Shown here: positions 52,592 to 61,554 of the stretch, piece after piece
Numbering within the stretch: the stretch's first letter is position 1
Layout: each line of letters starts with the position of its first letter
NCBI GenBank assembly: GCA_963823845.1
Contig: CAWGND010000021.1
Location: 248,001 to 312,000 of the forward strand
DNA: 64,000 nucleotides
Reading direction: 5' to 3'
Origin: Alloacidobacterium sp963823845
GTDB lineage: Bacteria > Acidobacteriota > Terriglobia > Terriglobales > Acidobacteriaceae
Program-made: the position numbers and the translations under genes
Notes under the pieces: generated by a model
Database searches by the model: none
What the model saw: only the letters and a program-made list of their open reading frames with translations
Told to the model about the DNA's origin: nothing

Positions 52592-53779
52592 CTAAATCGC
52601 ACGCATCAGCATGCAGGTGACATCATCGTGTTGCGGGGCGCTTCCCACAAAGCGGTCAAGGTCAATCAGTATGCTGTTCAGCATCATGGGGGGAGTCAGC
52701 ATCACCCCCGCGTGCAGCATGGTGACGAGACGCTCTTCTCCGTATTCCTGCTGCAGGCTGTTTTCTGCCTCGACTACGCCATCCGTGAAGGCAGCCAGCC
52801 AATCGCCTGTCTCCACCGTCACTTCGCCTGACTGGTAGATGGCATCCTCCATTATGCCAAGTGGGATCCCTCCGATTGCCAGCCGCTCGATGAGTCCCGA
52901 CCGGCGGCGCAACATCGGATTGTTGTGTCCCGCGTTGACATAGGCTAAGCGGCGCGATACGGGATCGAACTCGGCGACAAAAGCAGTGGTAAAACGGCGG
53001 CCATTCTGGCTGTTGCTGCAGGCATAGCGATTCATCCGGCTGACCAGCTCTGTCAGCGAGCTGGGCGTGGCGCTGAGGGTCTTTAAGCTTGCCTGGAATG
53101 TTGCCATCAGCATGGCTGCAGGCACGCTTTTGCCGGCCACATCGGCAATTGCAATCAGAAATGTGGCGCTTCCCGAACCTGTGCACGGGCGAGCGAAGAC
53201 GTCGTAGTAATCTCCAGCTACGGTGTTGGCAGGGCGCGTGGCAAATGCGATCTCCAGGCCGGGCACCGGCGGCGGGTTGGCCGGCAGCAGCCATACCTGA
53301 ATCTCCTTCGCAATTTGCAGGTCGCGCTTCATCACCACGCGGTCAGCGACTTCCAGAATCAGTAGCGCGAACATCATCAGGCCACCGTAAAAATGGAAGT
53401 CCAGACCGAACACTTTCACTTCGCCGGAGTGGGTGGTCCAGCTCCATTCGCCCCCCGGAACGACAATCAATACCAGAGCGGCGATCAACAGAACACGGCG
53501 GGCCGGCGTGAGTTTTTCCACAATTGCCCAGAAGAATTGGCTTGCCACACTGAGGAAGTGTTTACCCTGGGGAACTCCTGCTATGCGTGTGGAGTCAACC
53601 TCCTGGGAGTAGAGCCGGTAGCTGGAATGGGCATCTCTGCGAAACTGCGACCAAAGCTGGCTGAGCTGCATGCCTTCAGTCACGCGCAGCCAGAACCGGT
53701 CGACGCGCTCCCTGAAAGGGTCCGTTTGCATTTCGCTCTGCTCCCTCGGTCTTGCGGATCTCAGTGAATCTGTCGCCAT
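52592..53779 (-). CDS. Membrane-anchored PP2C-type (SpoIIE/RsbU-like) serine phosphatase
   Basis: About 395 residues. A membrane region (VLLIAALVLIVVPG and FYGGLMMFALLILEVADRVV) precedes a short coiled linker and a SpoIIE-type PP2C domain: GDYYDVFA, IAIADVAGKSVPAAMLMATF, TAFVAEFDPVSRRLAYVNAG, WLAAFTDGVVEAENSLQQEY and PQHDDVTCMLMR. The Asp residues in GDYYD, DVAGK, FTDG and HDD are the expected metal ligands. Such phosphatases control anti-anti-sigma partner switches. No cognate anti-sigma genes are adjacent. The ATG at 53779 is preferred over the longer frame. Confidence 0.85.
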   Translation of the reverse strand: MATDSLRSARPREQSEMQTDPFRERVDRFWLRVTEGMQLSQLWSQFRRDAHSSYRLYSQEVDSTRIAGVPQGKHFLSVASQFFWAIVEKLTPARRVLLIAALVLIVVPGGEWSWTTHSGEVKVFGLDFHFYGGLMMFALLILEVADRVVMKRDLQIAKEIQVWLLPANPPPVPGLEIAFATRPANTVAGDYYDVFARPCTGSGSATFLIAIADVAGKSVPAAMLMATFQASLKTLSATPSSLTELVSRMNRYACSNSQNGRRFTTAFVAEFDPVSRRLAYVNAGHNNPMLRRRSGLIERLAIGGIPLGIMEDAIYQSGEVTVETGDWLAAFTDGVVEAENSLQQEYGEERLVTMLHAGVMLTPPMMLNSILIDLDRFVGSAPQHDDVTCMLMRAI

Positions 53780-53940
53780 TCTAAACAGGATGCCTTTGAT
53801 AATGCCCTGGTCGCTGATGGATCCGCGAACCCTCAAGACTTTTCCATCCCCAGCTTCGTATACGCAGGCATGCCACTTTCGGTGGATGTGGCGCACTGCA
53901 GGTTGAGCGAAACTGGGGTAAGGTTAGAGTAGGCCGATCT

Positions 53941-54846
53941 ATGAACGAATCTTGGCAGAATAACAGACCGAATGGCGGGCCATTTCACGCGGCCCACGCC
54001 GATCCGGAGATTCTGCCCCCGGAGGGAAGTTCCGGACCAACAGAAGAACCGCGGCAGCCTTACTACTACCCGACTCCGCAGTCGCAGCCCATACCACAGC
54101 CGAGCCGACGCTCGCGCTGGGCCTACGCGCCTGCGACTTACATCCTCGTGGGAATCAATTGCCTCGTCTTTCTGGGCATGGTCTTCACCGGCGTCTCGGT
54201 TGTAGCTCCAACCCCCGAGCAGCTTCTGGTCTGGGGCGCAGACTACGGCCCCTATGTGCTCGTTCTTGGTGAATGGTGGCGCCTGCTTACGGCGACCTTC
54301 GTGCACGTCGGAATCATCCATCTGGCTACGAACATGTGGTGCCTGTGGAATCTCGGCCTGCTGGGTGAGCCGCTGCTGGGCCCCTTTGGCATGCTGGCGG
54401 CCTATGTCCTGACTGGAATCGGCGGCAACCTGCTGAGCACCGCGGTTCACCCCGGCGTGCTGGGTGGATCGGGTGGCATCGTCGGCGCGGGAGCGTCGGG
54501 CGCAGTCTTCGGCCTCGCCGGAGCGTTGATCGTACTGCTCAAATCGCCTCTCCTGCCGCTGCCGAAGATTGAAGTACAGCGCCTGCGCAAGAGCGTGATC
54601 TGGTTTGCTGTGCTCAATTTCGTGATCGGCGCCGGAACCTGGATCGCGCGCACGTCGCTGCAAATCGACAACATGGCCCACCTCGGCGGATTCCTGAGCG
54701 GTCTGGCCTTCGCCATACCGTTAGTCCCGCGCATCGGCGCCAGACGGGAAGTCTTTCTGCGCCGGCGCTGGTTCGCCGTGCTGGGCATGAGCTTCCTGCT
54801 CCTGCTGCTGGCCTTCGGCGTGCACTCGTTTTACATGGGGCGGTAG
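53941..54846 (+). CDS. Rhomboid family intramembrane serine protease
   Basis: A 301-residue protein with a proline-rich cytoplasmic N-terminus of about 60 residues and six or more membrane helices. The catalytic dyad is Ser186 in GASGAVFGLAG (GxSG) and His247 in NMAHLGGFLSGL; Asn131 in HLATNMWCLWNLG supports the oxyanion hole. EWWRLLTATFVHVGIIHLAT is the conserved loop-1 and helix-2 region. Substrate unknown. It is not in an operon with its neighbours. Confidence 0.9.
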   Translation: MNESWQNNRPNGGPFHAAHADPEILPPEGSSGPTEEPRQPYYYPTPQSQPIPQPSRRSRWAYAPATYILVGINCLVFLGMVFTGVSVVAPTPEQLLVWGADYGPYVLVLGEWWRLLTATFVHVGIIHLATNMWCLWNLGLLGEPLLGPFGMLAAYVLTGIGGNLLSTAVHPGVLGGSGGIVGAGASGAVFGLAGALIVLLKSPLLPLPKIEVQRLRKSVIWFAVLNFVIGAGTWIARTSLQIDNMAHLGGFLSGLAFAIPLVPRIGARREVFLRRRWFAVLGMSFLLLLLAFGVHSFYMGR

Positions 54847-54933
54847 ATAAAGGGCGAAGCCCCACCGCGTGCTCCGCAGGCGGGGCCTTGACCGTGATGG
54901 AACCTGGCGGGAGCGGGATCGCCCAGGCTGGAT

Positions 54934-55281
54934 TTAGCGCACAGCAGCCGTCGCGAACTTCTTGACCATCGCGAGCAGCAACTTGCGGTCGCTGTCGTTC
55001 AGGTTGGAAGAATAGCGGCGTATCTGTGTCAGGAAACGAAGTTCCTCATCGGAGAGCTTATGTGTATTCAGTTCCTGTCCGAGCGTGTCCTCGGCGAAAA
55101 ATTGTGAGAGCGGTAACTCCAACGCGCCAGCAATCTTAGAGAGAGTGTCAAGGGAGGGAACGGTATGTCCGTTTTCCACTCTTGACAGGTAACAGCGCAG
55201 CAGGCCAGTGCGCTTTTCTATATCACCCTGCGACAACCCTTTTTGCAACCGATAACCCCTAATCGTTATTCCAATTTTCAT
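54934..55281 (-). CDS. XRE-family transcriptional regulator
   Basis: A 115-residue protein with an N-terminal helix-turn-helix of about 60 residues: IGITIRGYRLQKGLSQGDIE, KRTGLLRCYLSRVENGHTVP and SLDTLSKIAGALELPLSQFF, followed by a short helical tail (LRFLTQIRRYSSNLNDSDRK). It resembles small SinR/XRE regulators. A TGTGG-N8-CCACA inverted repeat directly upstream of its start could be an autoregulatory operator. Confidence 0.87.
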   Translation of the reverse strand: MKIGITIRGYRLQKGLSQGDIEKRTGLLRCYLSRVENGHTVPSLDTLSKIAGALELPLSQFFAEDTLGQELNTHKLSDEELRFLTQIRRYSSNLNDSDRKLLLAMVKKFATAAVR

Positions 55282-55603
55282 AGTTGTGGTCCTATGTCCA
55301 CAGTTCCCCTTTTCTCAAATGCAAAAGGTGGTTTGTTATGGTATTGGCTGCATAGTTAACATGTCGGCAAGTCACAAGCAAGAACTTTTTTATTTATTTC
55401 GTAACAGTTACCGCAGCGGGTTCCCCTTCCCAAAGGGATTTGATTCAGGATTTTAAGGCTTTTCGAGAAGACCGCCGGGCCTTGCCAGCGCCACGTATCC
55501 CCCACACCCTGATCTCACGTAGGGAATAGTCTGCGCAAATGCATGAAATTGTATGAATGACGCGACGATGGGCAGGCTCCTCGCATCTCGATAGGGTGCC
55601 ACA
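55282..55603. other. 322-bp intergenic region between xre and yihY-like genes
   Basis: Divergent promoter region. An inverted repeat TGTGG-N8-CCACA (55285-55302) overlaps the start region of the regulator gene. The rest is AT-rich around 55320-55410; no coding frame is convincing. Confidence 0.45.
55285..55302. promoter_or_regulatory. Candidate operator TGTGG-N8-CCACA
   Basis: A perfect 5-bp inverted repeat with an 8-base spacer, 4 bp upstream of the XRE regulator start. It could serve autoregulation; the arms are short. Confidence 0.3.
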
Positions 55604-56491
55604 ATGTTGATCAGAGCAAATGAGCTGCGGATGACTACAACCGAAAAGCTGCTGGACGATGTCGAGCGTTCCTGCCGGAAGGCAGGCAGCATTGTCGCCA
55701 TCGTCTATAACGAACTCTGGCGCACGCGCGTCTTTACCGTGGCTGCGGCATTGGCCTTCTACTTCCTGCTCTCTTTGGTGCCGTTGCTGATTGTCTTTGC
55801 TTCGCTGCTCTGGTATCTGCCCACCACACGGGTCGTGAGCCAATTGTTGAGCATCATGGCCGCGCTCATTCCGGCGGAGTCCGTGCAGCTTGTACAATCA
55901 GCGGCTCTGAGCGTCCTTGAGCCGGGACATATCAAGCTGGTCTCTTTCGGTATTCTCAGTTATCTGTGGGCGTCAACCGGCGGCTTCGCCGCACTGATTG
56001 AGTCTCTCGACATTGCCTATGACGTCGTGGATTGCCGCCCCTGGTGGCGCAACCGCCTGCAGGCGCTGTTGCTGACGTTTACGGTGGGTGGCCTTGGGTT
56101 GCTCTCCCTGCTGGCGATCATCGTCGGCCCTCAGTTCGGCCATTCCCTGATTGCGTTTTTCGATGTCCCTGAGGGCTTCGCTCACATCTGGCCCGTGTTG
56201 CGATGGGCCGTCACCATCATAATCACTGTCATTGCCTTTGAGTTGGTGTATTACCTCGGTCCGCATGCGCGTCACACCTTCTGGTCCACGCTTCCCGGAG
56301 CCGCCATCGCCGTCGGCGTGTGGTTCATCGGTTCCTACGGCCTCAGTTTTTACTTGGGCCATCTGTCCGACTACAACAAGACGTATGGCTCGCTGGGCGC
56401 CGTCATCGGCCTGATGCTGTGGCTCTACATCAGTTCGCTCGCCATGCTCATCGGCGCCGAATTCAACGCCGAACTCGGGAAGGCCTTCTGA
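55604..56491 (+). CDS. YihY/BrkB family inner-membrane protein
   Basis: A 295-residue protein with six membrane helices. The helix-1 region RTRVFTVAAALAFYFLLSLV followed by PLLIVFASLLWYLP, the YLWASTGGFAALIESLDIAY segment, and the C-terminal YNKTYGSLGAVIGLMLWLYI plus GAEFNAELGK are the hallmarks of the YihY/BrkB family. Older reports linked the family to RNase BN, which is not supported by this sequence. Function remains uncertain; some members influence lipid or metabolite export. A second Met at 55631 could be the true start. Confidence 0.87.
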   Translation: MLIRANELRMTTTEKLLDDVERSCRKAGSIVAIVYNELWRTRVFTVAAALAFYFLLSLVPLLIVFASLLWYLPTTRVVSQLLSIMAALIPAESVQLVQSAALSVLEPGHIKLVSFGILSYLWASTGGFAALIESLDIAYDVVDCRPWWRNRLQALLLTFTVGGLGLLSLLAIIVGPQFGHSLIAFFDVPEGFAHIWPVLRWAVTIIITVIAFELVYYLGPHARHTFWSTLPGAAIAVGVWFIGSYGLSFYLGHLSDYNKTYGSLGAVIGLMLWLYISSLAMLIGAEFNAELGKAF

Positions 56492-56548
56492 GCGAAGAAT
56501 CCAGTAGATGCTGGCAGCAAGACAGCCTGTCTGCGCAACGAGCCTCGA

Positions 56549-57310
56549 TCAGACTTCCCGCTGCGCCGCTCCAAAGATCTGACCATTCTGCCCTTTCTGG
56601 GCAAAGACGATCAGCCGCATCTTGCTGCGCGTAACACCGTGAGGCAGCTTGATCTCGACAGGCCCCGAATACGGCCCATGCAGCGAAGAAACCTTCTGCA
56701 TTACTCTCACAACAGAGACATGCTTCAAGGTATGTCCTGAATTCTCTCCACGGGAAACGCTGGATGTATCCTCGTCATCGGCAAGCACGGCGTAGAGCGT
56801 CGTCCCCCTGGCTGTCTGTGGCGACTGGTCGGAGACAGAAATCGTGGCACGCAAGACGTCGTTATCCCACGCCGCATCCGTAATCTCGATCTGCAATTTC
56901 CCCGGCTGGGTCGCCGCTGTCTCAATCGCATGCGCCACCTGGCCGCCGTTACTGCCGTTCACCTGTTGCGTGCCGTCAATCACCATCTGCGGCGTATAGA
57001 CGCTATCCAGCCGGAAGCGAGCGTTATAGTGGTTCTGCCGCGCGGTCCACACCTCCGACGAAAACGGATCGTGCCAGCCATCGTGGTTCCAGTAATCGAC
57101 ATGCTCGCTCAGGACAATCACCGGCACGCCCGCGAGGGTCTTTCTCCGGTCAAGCTCCGCCAGCAGAGCATCGGCAGGAGGACAGCTCGAACATCCTTCA
57201 GACGTGAACAACTCTGCAACGACAGCAGGATTCGAAGCACTGCTCTGCTGCGCAAACACTGCAAAAGGAAGAGCTGCGACAATAGCCAGGATAGAAATGC
57301 GGAAATTCAT
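56549..57310 (-). CDS. Secreted DUF1223 (thioredoxin-like) protein
   Basis: A 253-residue protein with a signal peptide (ISILAIVAALPFAVFAQQ). The mature N-terminus AVVAELFTSEGCSSCPPADA carries the CxxC-like CSSC motif of DUF1223, followed by VIVLSEHVDYWNHDGWHDPF and FRLDSVYTPQMVIDGTQQV. The fold is thought to be thioredoxin-like. A redox role in the periplasm is inferred. Start ATG 57310 is the first with a signal peptide directly behind it. Convergent with the YihY gene. Confidence 0.85.
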   Translation of the reverse strand: MNFRISILAIVAALPFAVFAQQSSASNPAVVAELFTSEGCSSCPPADALLAELDRRKTLAGVPVIVLSEHVDYWNHDGWHDPFSSEVWTARQNHYNARFRLDSVYTPQMVIDGTQQVNGSNGGQVAHAIETAATQPGKLQIEITDAAWDNDVLRATISVSDQSPQTARGTTLYAVLADDEDTSSVSRGENSGHTLKHVSVVRVMQKVSSLHGPYSGPVEIKLPHGVTRSKMRLIVFAQKGQNGQIFGAAQREV

Positions 57311-57512
57311 GGCAACCTCAAGCATCGCTCATTTGACGCGGAGGAGAAAAGCCCGGTTACACCATTTCAGCGCATCTTCCGTACAGTTCGCCGACATGCG
57401 ATCGTCTATCTGCGACTAACTAAAGTTAGTTGCTTTCTAATTGCACCTATTGGATAGTTATCTGCTACTGGATAACCTGTCTCCTGAGCTGAGATGGATA
57501 AAGGAGAAGACC

Positions 57513-58249
57513 ATGGCGACAAATCCACAAACATGGCAGCGAGGAAGCCGATGGAGGACTGGCGCAGTTCCTGCCCGCCCGCGCGTTTTCCGGAGTCAGG
57601 CAACAATCCGGCGCATCATGGAGCAAGAGTTCGATTTCCCGGCACGAGGCGATTATCATCTTGATCGGATCTTTCTCGACTATCTAAGCCCGACGCATGA
57701 TGTGGGCTGGAAGCTCGATGTAGTCAAGCCACAAACACTCAGCGTCGATGATCCCGGCCTGCCGAAGAACTATCTCAACTTGCTGCGCGTTCTCTACGTC
57801 AAGAAAATCCCACATAAGCTTGTGCGTAATCTCGCAGGCATCGCGCTGATGGAGCGCATCCCACGCAGCGCGGCAAGTTCATCACGATTTACCCAATAGA
57901 CAACGACCAGCTGAAGCGCGTACCTGAGCTGATCGAAGCGCTCATCCCTGACAATCCGTCCACAAATCCTATAGCAACCGGTGATCTGCCTGTCGGCGCA
58001 AGAGGGCTGACCAGCGCCCGCTGGGGCGGACTGACTAGCCAGTACGCTGTGGATGGGGATAATCAGCTCATTGTCGATGACCGAGATGCAGGACCCAAAC
58101 CAGATTGGGTTAAAAATCCGTTCCATCCCGGATCGGAAGGCGCCGAGGGCGGGGTGAAATTCGCAGACAATCCTGACTTACAGCACGAGATTCTCCGGCG
58201 CAGGCGCGCGGCGAGGGCGAAGAATAGTCCTTACGGCAACCTTGGTTAA
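57513..58249 (+). pseudogene. Stand-alone LanKC (RamC) N-terminal-domain-like protein, frameshifted
   Basis: AAGGAGAAG precedes ATG 57513. The first frame runs to 57899 and includes YHLDRIFLDYLSPTHDVGWK, LDVVKPQTLSVDDPGL and LLRVLYVKKIPHKLVRNLAG. From about 57863 the adjacent frame continues sensibly to 58249 with QRGKFITIYPIDNDQLKRV, GLTSARWGGLTSQYAVDGDN and HEILRRRRAARAKNSPYGN. Restoring one base in the CCC at 57860-57862 would join them into about 245 residues. GWK-LDV, HKLVRNL and RGKFITIYP follow the pattern of the N-terminal domain of class III lanthionine synthetases. No kinase or cyclase domain follows. Family assignment is by eye. Confidence 0.55.
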
Positions 58250-58307
58250 AGAGAAGAGATTTCCCGATACGCACGCGGCGATACGAGAAATTTCTATTCT
58301 CAGCAAC

Positions 58308-59063
58308 TCACATATACATTCCGCCGTTCACATCCAGCACATGTCCGGTGATGTAAGCCGCCTCATCAGAAGCCAGAAAGCGCACGGCATGGGCAATGTC
58401 TTCGTCGGTTCCCGGACGATTCAGCGGAATCTGCGTCAACATCGCCGTGCGTTGCTTCTCATCCAGCACGGCGGTCATCGCCGTCTCAATGTAGCCCGGA
58501 GCGACGGCATTCGCGGTAATGTTGCGAGAAGACAGCTCGCGCGCCAGAGACTTGGTAAATCCGATCAGACCCGCCTTGCTGGCTGCATAGTTCGCCTGCC
58601 CAGCTTGGCCCGTCTCACCTACGACACTCGAAATATTGATGATCCGCCCCCAGCGCGCCTTCATCATCGAGCTGACCAGAGCCTGCGTCAGCAAAAATGT
58701 CCCCGTAAGGTTAGTGGCGATTACATCATCCCAGTCAGCGCGCTTCATGCGCAGGAGCAGTGTGTCTCGCGTAATCCCCGCATTGTTGACGAGAATATGC
58801 ACGCTGCCAAAATGATCGACGACAGCCTTCGCCGTAGCCTTGATCGATTCTTCACTGGAAACATCCAGCGCAAAAGCCTTCGCCGTTCCGCCGGCAGCGA
58901 TAATCTCCGAAACCACTTCATTCAGCTTCGATTCATTGCGCGCGGCAACGGCAACGCTTGCTCCGGCGCGAGCCAGCGCAACGGCGCAAGCGCGCCCAAT
59001 CCCCTGCGATGCCCCCGTGACAAGCGCGATCCTTCCTTCCAATGACGCCACTGCCGTTCTCAC
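58308..59063 (-). CDS. fabG: 3-oxoacyl-ACP reductase
   Basis: A 251-residue classical short-chain dehydrogenase that reduces 3-oxoacyl-ACP with NADPH in fatty-acid elongation. The cofactor motif is VTGASQGIGRACAVALA at residues 15-31, NNAG follows at about 92, and the catalytic Ser-Tyr-Lys is SSVVGETGQAGQANYAASKA (Ser near 143, Tyr 157, Lys 161). AVAPGYIETAMT and ITGHVLDVNGGMYM at the C-terminus are typical of FabG. Other SDR functions cannot be excluded because no fab genes are adjacent. Confidence 0.88.
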   Translation of the reverse strand: MRTAVASLEGRIALVTGASQGIGRACAVALARAGASVAVAARNESKLNEVVSEIIAAGGTAKAFALDVSSEESIKATAKAVVDHFGSVHILVNNAGITRDTLLLRMKRADWDDVIATNLTGTFLLTQALVSSMMKARWGRIINISSVVGETGQAGQANYAASKAGLIGFTKSLARELSSRNITANAVAPGYIETAMTAVLDEKQRTAMLTQIPLNRPGTDEDIAHAVRFLASDEAAYITGHVLDVNGGMYM

Positions 59064-59088
59064 TTTCTATCTGAATTCGCAACCGAAA

Positions 59089-59898
59089 TTATAGAGGTTT
59101 CGCCACCGGAACAGCCTGTCCCGCTGCATGCTTGGCCAGCGCCGGCAGCAATTCCAGCTGCCAGATATACACCACCAGCTCTCGCGCATAGTGCAGCAGC
59201 GGCTTCGTGTCCGGCAAACGAATCCCATGTGCCTGCGGCAGCTCGTTGATCTCAATCTCCGCCTCGGCCATCTCCAGCGGCCAGGGCATGTGATGGACAT
59301 TCCCGCGATGAACGGTGCCATGCTTGTCGGCCGTATAGAGACAATAGCGCTCTGTCAGAAAAGTCTCGATCCCGCCCTTCGCGCTCGGCTGCTGCAGGCT
59401 TTTGTACCTTGCGCGAAAGCGGATATGGTCGAGCGTCAACAGCCGCGTGCTCTGGTAATGAAATTCGCGCTGGTCTTTCGATTCGATCTTCATGTGCGCC
59501 CAGTAGTAGGGCAGCTTGAAGAAAGTCCGGGCAACCGCCACCGCGGCGGGATTCGCGGCGTCGAGCGAAAAGAAATAAACCCCGGCCATGTTCGAGTGCC
59601 GCTCGCGTACATACGTCCTCAGATTCAGTTCCGGAAAATGATTTGCTCCTGGAATCAGCGGCATCCCGCGCAGCCGAATGCGGTCCATCCAGAAGGGAAC
59701 CACGCCCACCCAAGCCGAGCCGTCAAAGGTATCCACAACAAGCCCCGGCGGCAGCAGATGCGCCAAGTCAATAGCAGGCACAGGCCAGTGCGCGAACAGA
59801 AGATCGTTCCAGCGCTGTGTCATCGCCCAGGCGGCGCGCGGCAGCGGCCACGGGCGGTGGCTGGTCTCGGAAAGTATGTCCTTCATGCCGTTGGACAT
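59089..59898 (-). CDS. YqjF/DUF2071 family protein
   Basis: About 269 residues. AMTQRWNDLLFAHWPVPAID, LAHLLPPGLVVDTFDGSAWV, GVVPFWMDRIRLRG, PELNLRTYVRERHSNMAGVY and FFSLDAANPAAV follow the DUF2071 (YqjF-like) pattern, an acetoacetate-decarboxylase-like fold of unknown function. The start is uncertain: ATGs exist at 59886, 59898 and 59997, and the last would overlap the thyX-like start codon on the other strand. It is divergent from that gene. Confidence 0.78.
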   Translation of the reverse strand: MSNGMKDILSETSHRPWPLPRAAWAMTQRWNDLLFAHWPVPAIDLAHLLPPGLVVDTFDGSAWVGVVPFWMDRIRLRGMPLIPGANHFPELNLRTYVRERHSNMAGVYFFSLDAANPAAVAVARTFFKLPYYWAHMKIESKDQREFHYQSTRLLTLDHIRFRARYKSLQQPSAKGGIETFLTERYCLYTADKHGTVHRGNVHHMPWPLEMAEAEIEINELPQAHGIRLPDTKPLLHYARELVVYIWQLELLPALAKHAAGQAVPVAKPL

Positions 59899-59995
59899 GG
59901 GACGCGCTGCGGCCTGCTGCCGTTGCAGTACCTCGGTAACATCTGGAGTTTGGGACCGCTCTTCCACGGACAAATGCCGTATTCTAGTGGCCAAC

Positions 59996-61552
59996 ATGCC
60001 TGAATCCGTTGCTGAACCCGTTGTTGTCACGCCAGCCGAGCCTCAAAACCAGACAGACATTTTCGCTGTTCACGGCGCCGACCCCGAAGTGCTGGCCTAC
60101 GCCATGGCCAAATATTCGCGCTCCGCGCTCTCCTTGAAGGAATCCCTCAAGGAGATCAGCAGCCAGCGCGCCGAACAATTCCTCAACACATTCTATTTCC
60201 AATACGGTCACCGTTCGATTGCTGATTTGGCCCACATCGCCTTCGCCATCGAGCGGCTGTCGCTGCTGGCGGCCATCTCGCTCGTCGACGAGCAGCGCTG
60301 GGACGGCCAGGAGCGGTCTACAAGATATCAAAATTTCAAAAAGAGCGGCTGCTACATACCCGACTTTGGCACCGACCACGACGCAGCACAACTCTACCGC
60401 GAATCTGTTGAAGGATTGTTTACCGCCTATCACGAACTCGCCGAGGGCATGTTCGAGTCACTGAAAAAGCAGGTCGCCAAACCCTCCGAGATGAAGCAGG
60501 AGAGCTACGAGCGGACTCTAAAAGCCCGCGCCTTCGACGTAGCCCGCTATCTGCTGCCGCTCGCGACCAACACCTCGCTCGGCCAGATCGTCAATGCGCG
60601 CACGCTCGAAACCCAAGTCTCGCGCCTGCTGTCCAGCCCCTATGCCGAAATCCGCCAGCTGGGCGAGCGGCTGCGCGCCGCCGCCACTGGACCCGCCTGG
60701 AACGTTCATGGCGAAGAACTGGCCGGCCTGCAGCACGAAATCGCCTCGCTTGATCCATCCCTCGGAGCAAAAGCCGAAGCCCTGCTCACACGCGAAGTCA
60801 AAACCGCGCCCACGTTGGTCAAATACGCCGCCCCCAATAACTATGAAATCGAAACCAAACGGGAGCTGGCGCAGGCCGTTGCTGAACTCATGCAGGGCGC
60901 AGCCATCGAACCGGCTCCAGTTGTCGATTTAGTCGAGCGCAAAGAATCGTTAGAAGCCGAAATCGCCGCCACGCTGCTCTACGGAGCCAGCCACTACCCC
61001 TACCGCCAGCTTCGCGACCGCGTCGCCGCGCTCCCCGAGACTCGCATCAACGAAATCATCGCCCTCGGCACGCGCCATCGCGGCAAACACGACGAGCTGT
61101 TGCGCGAATTCTCCGCCGGGCAGAGCCTCCGCTTCGACATCCTCATGGACATTGGCGGCTTCCGCGACATGCACCGCCATCGCCGCTGCGTGCAGGTGTT
61201 GCAGGGTTACACAACCGCCCACGGCTATGACATTCCTGAAGGCGTAGCCGAAGCCGGACTGCAATCGCAGTACGAGGCCGCAATGCAATCCGCGCACAAA
61301 GCCCATGACAGGTTAGGTGGAGAATCCGCCGATTACATCCTGCCGCTCGGCACCCGCATGCGCGCCCTCTTCAAAATGGACTTCGCCGAAGCACTCTATA
61401 TCTCAGAGCTGCGCTCCCAGCCGCAGGGCCATTTCTCCTACCGCCGCGTCGCCTGGGAAATGTACGAGGCGGTCAGGAAACAGCACCCGTCGCTGGCACA
61501 GTATTTCCGCGTTACGGATGTAAACGAGCCAGTAGATCTGCTGAAAAGGTAA
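59996..61552 (+). CDS. thyX: Duplicated ThyX-like FAD-dependent thymidylate synthase
   Basis: A 518-residue protein, about twice the usual ThyX length (220-300). The first half contains HRSIADLAHIAFAIERLSLL and DEQRWDGQERSTRYQNFKK (residues 98-115), matching the NExSxRY end of the ThyX signature but without RHR. The second half contains FRDMHRHRRCVQVLQGY, with RHR at about 394-396 but without the serine part, and then YILPLGTRMRALFKMDFAEA and ELRSQPQGHFSYRRVAWEMY, similar to the ThyX C-terminal region. Two diverged ThyX modules are therefore fused. It is likely to methylate dUMP using folate and FAD, but this needs testing. Start ATG 59996. Confidence 0.8.
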   Translation: MPESVAEPVVVTPAEPQNQTDIFAVHGADPEVLAYAMAKYSRSALSLKESLKEISSQRAEQFLNTFYFQYGHRSIADLAHIAFAIERLSLLAAISLVDEQRWDGQERSTRYQNFKKSGCYIPDFGTDHDAAQLYRESVEGLFTAYHELAEGMFESLKKQVAKPSEMKQESYERTLKARAFDVARYLLPLATNTSLGQIVNARTLETQVSRLLSSPYAEIRQLGERLRAAATGPAWNVHGEELAGLQHEIASLDPSLGAKAEALLTREVKTAPTLVKYAAPNNYEIETKRELAQAVAELMQGAAIEPAPVVDLVERKESLEAEIAATLLYGASHYPYRQLRDRVAALPETRINEIIALGTRHRGKHDELLREFSAGQSLRFDILMDIGGFRDMHRHRRCVQVLQGYTTAHGYDIPEGVAEAGLQSQYEAAMQSAHKAHDRLGGESADYILPLGTRMRALFKMDFAEALYISELRSQPQGHFSYRRVAWEMYEAVRKQHPSLAQYFRVTDVNEPVDLLKR

Positions 61553-61554
61553 AG

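Noticed and set aside
54848..54890. GCCCCACCGC...GCGGGGC hairpin after the rhomboid gene as a terminator or RNA gene
   Set aside because: Imperfect stem and no T-tract; not tRNA-like; too weak to list.
59678..59995. N-terminal extension of the ThyX-like frame
   Set aside because: It overlaps the DUF2071 gene on the opposite strand and the translation is not ThyX-like.
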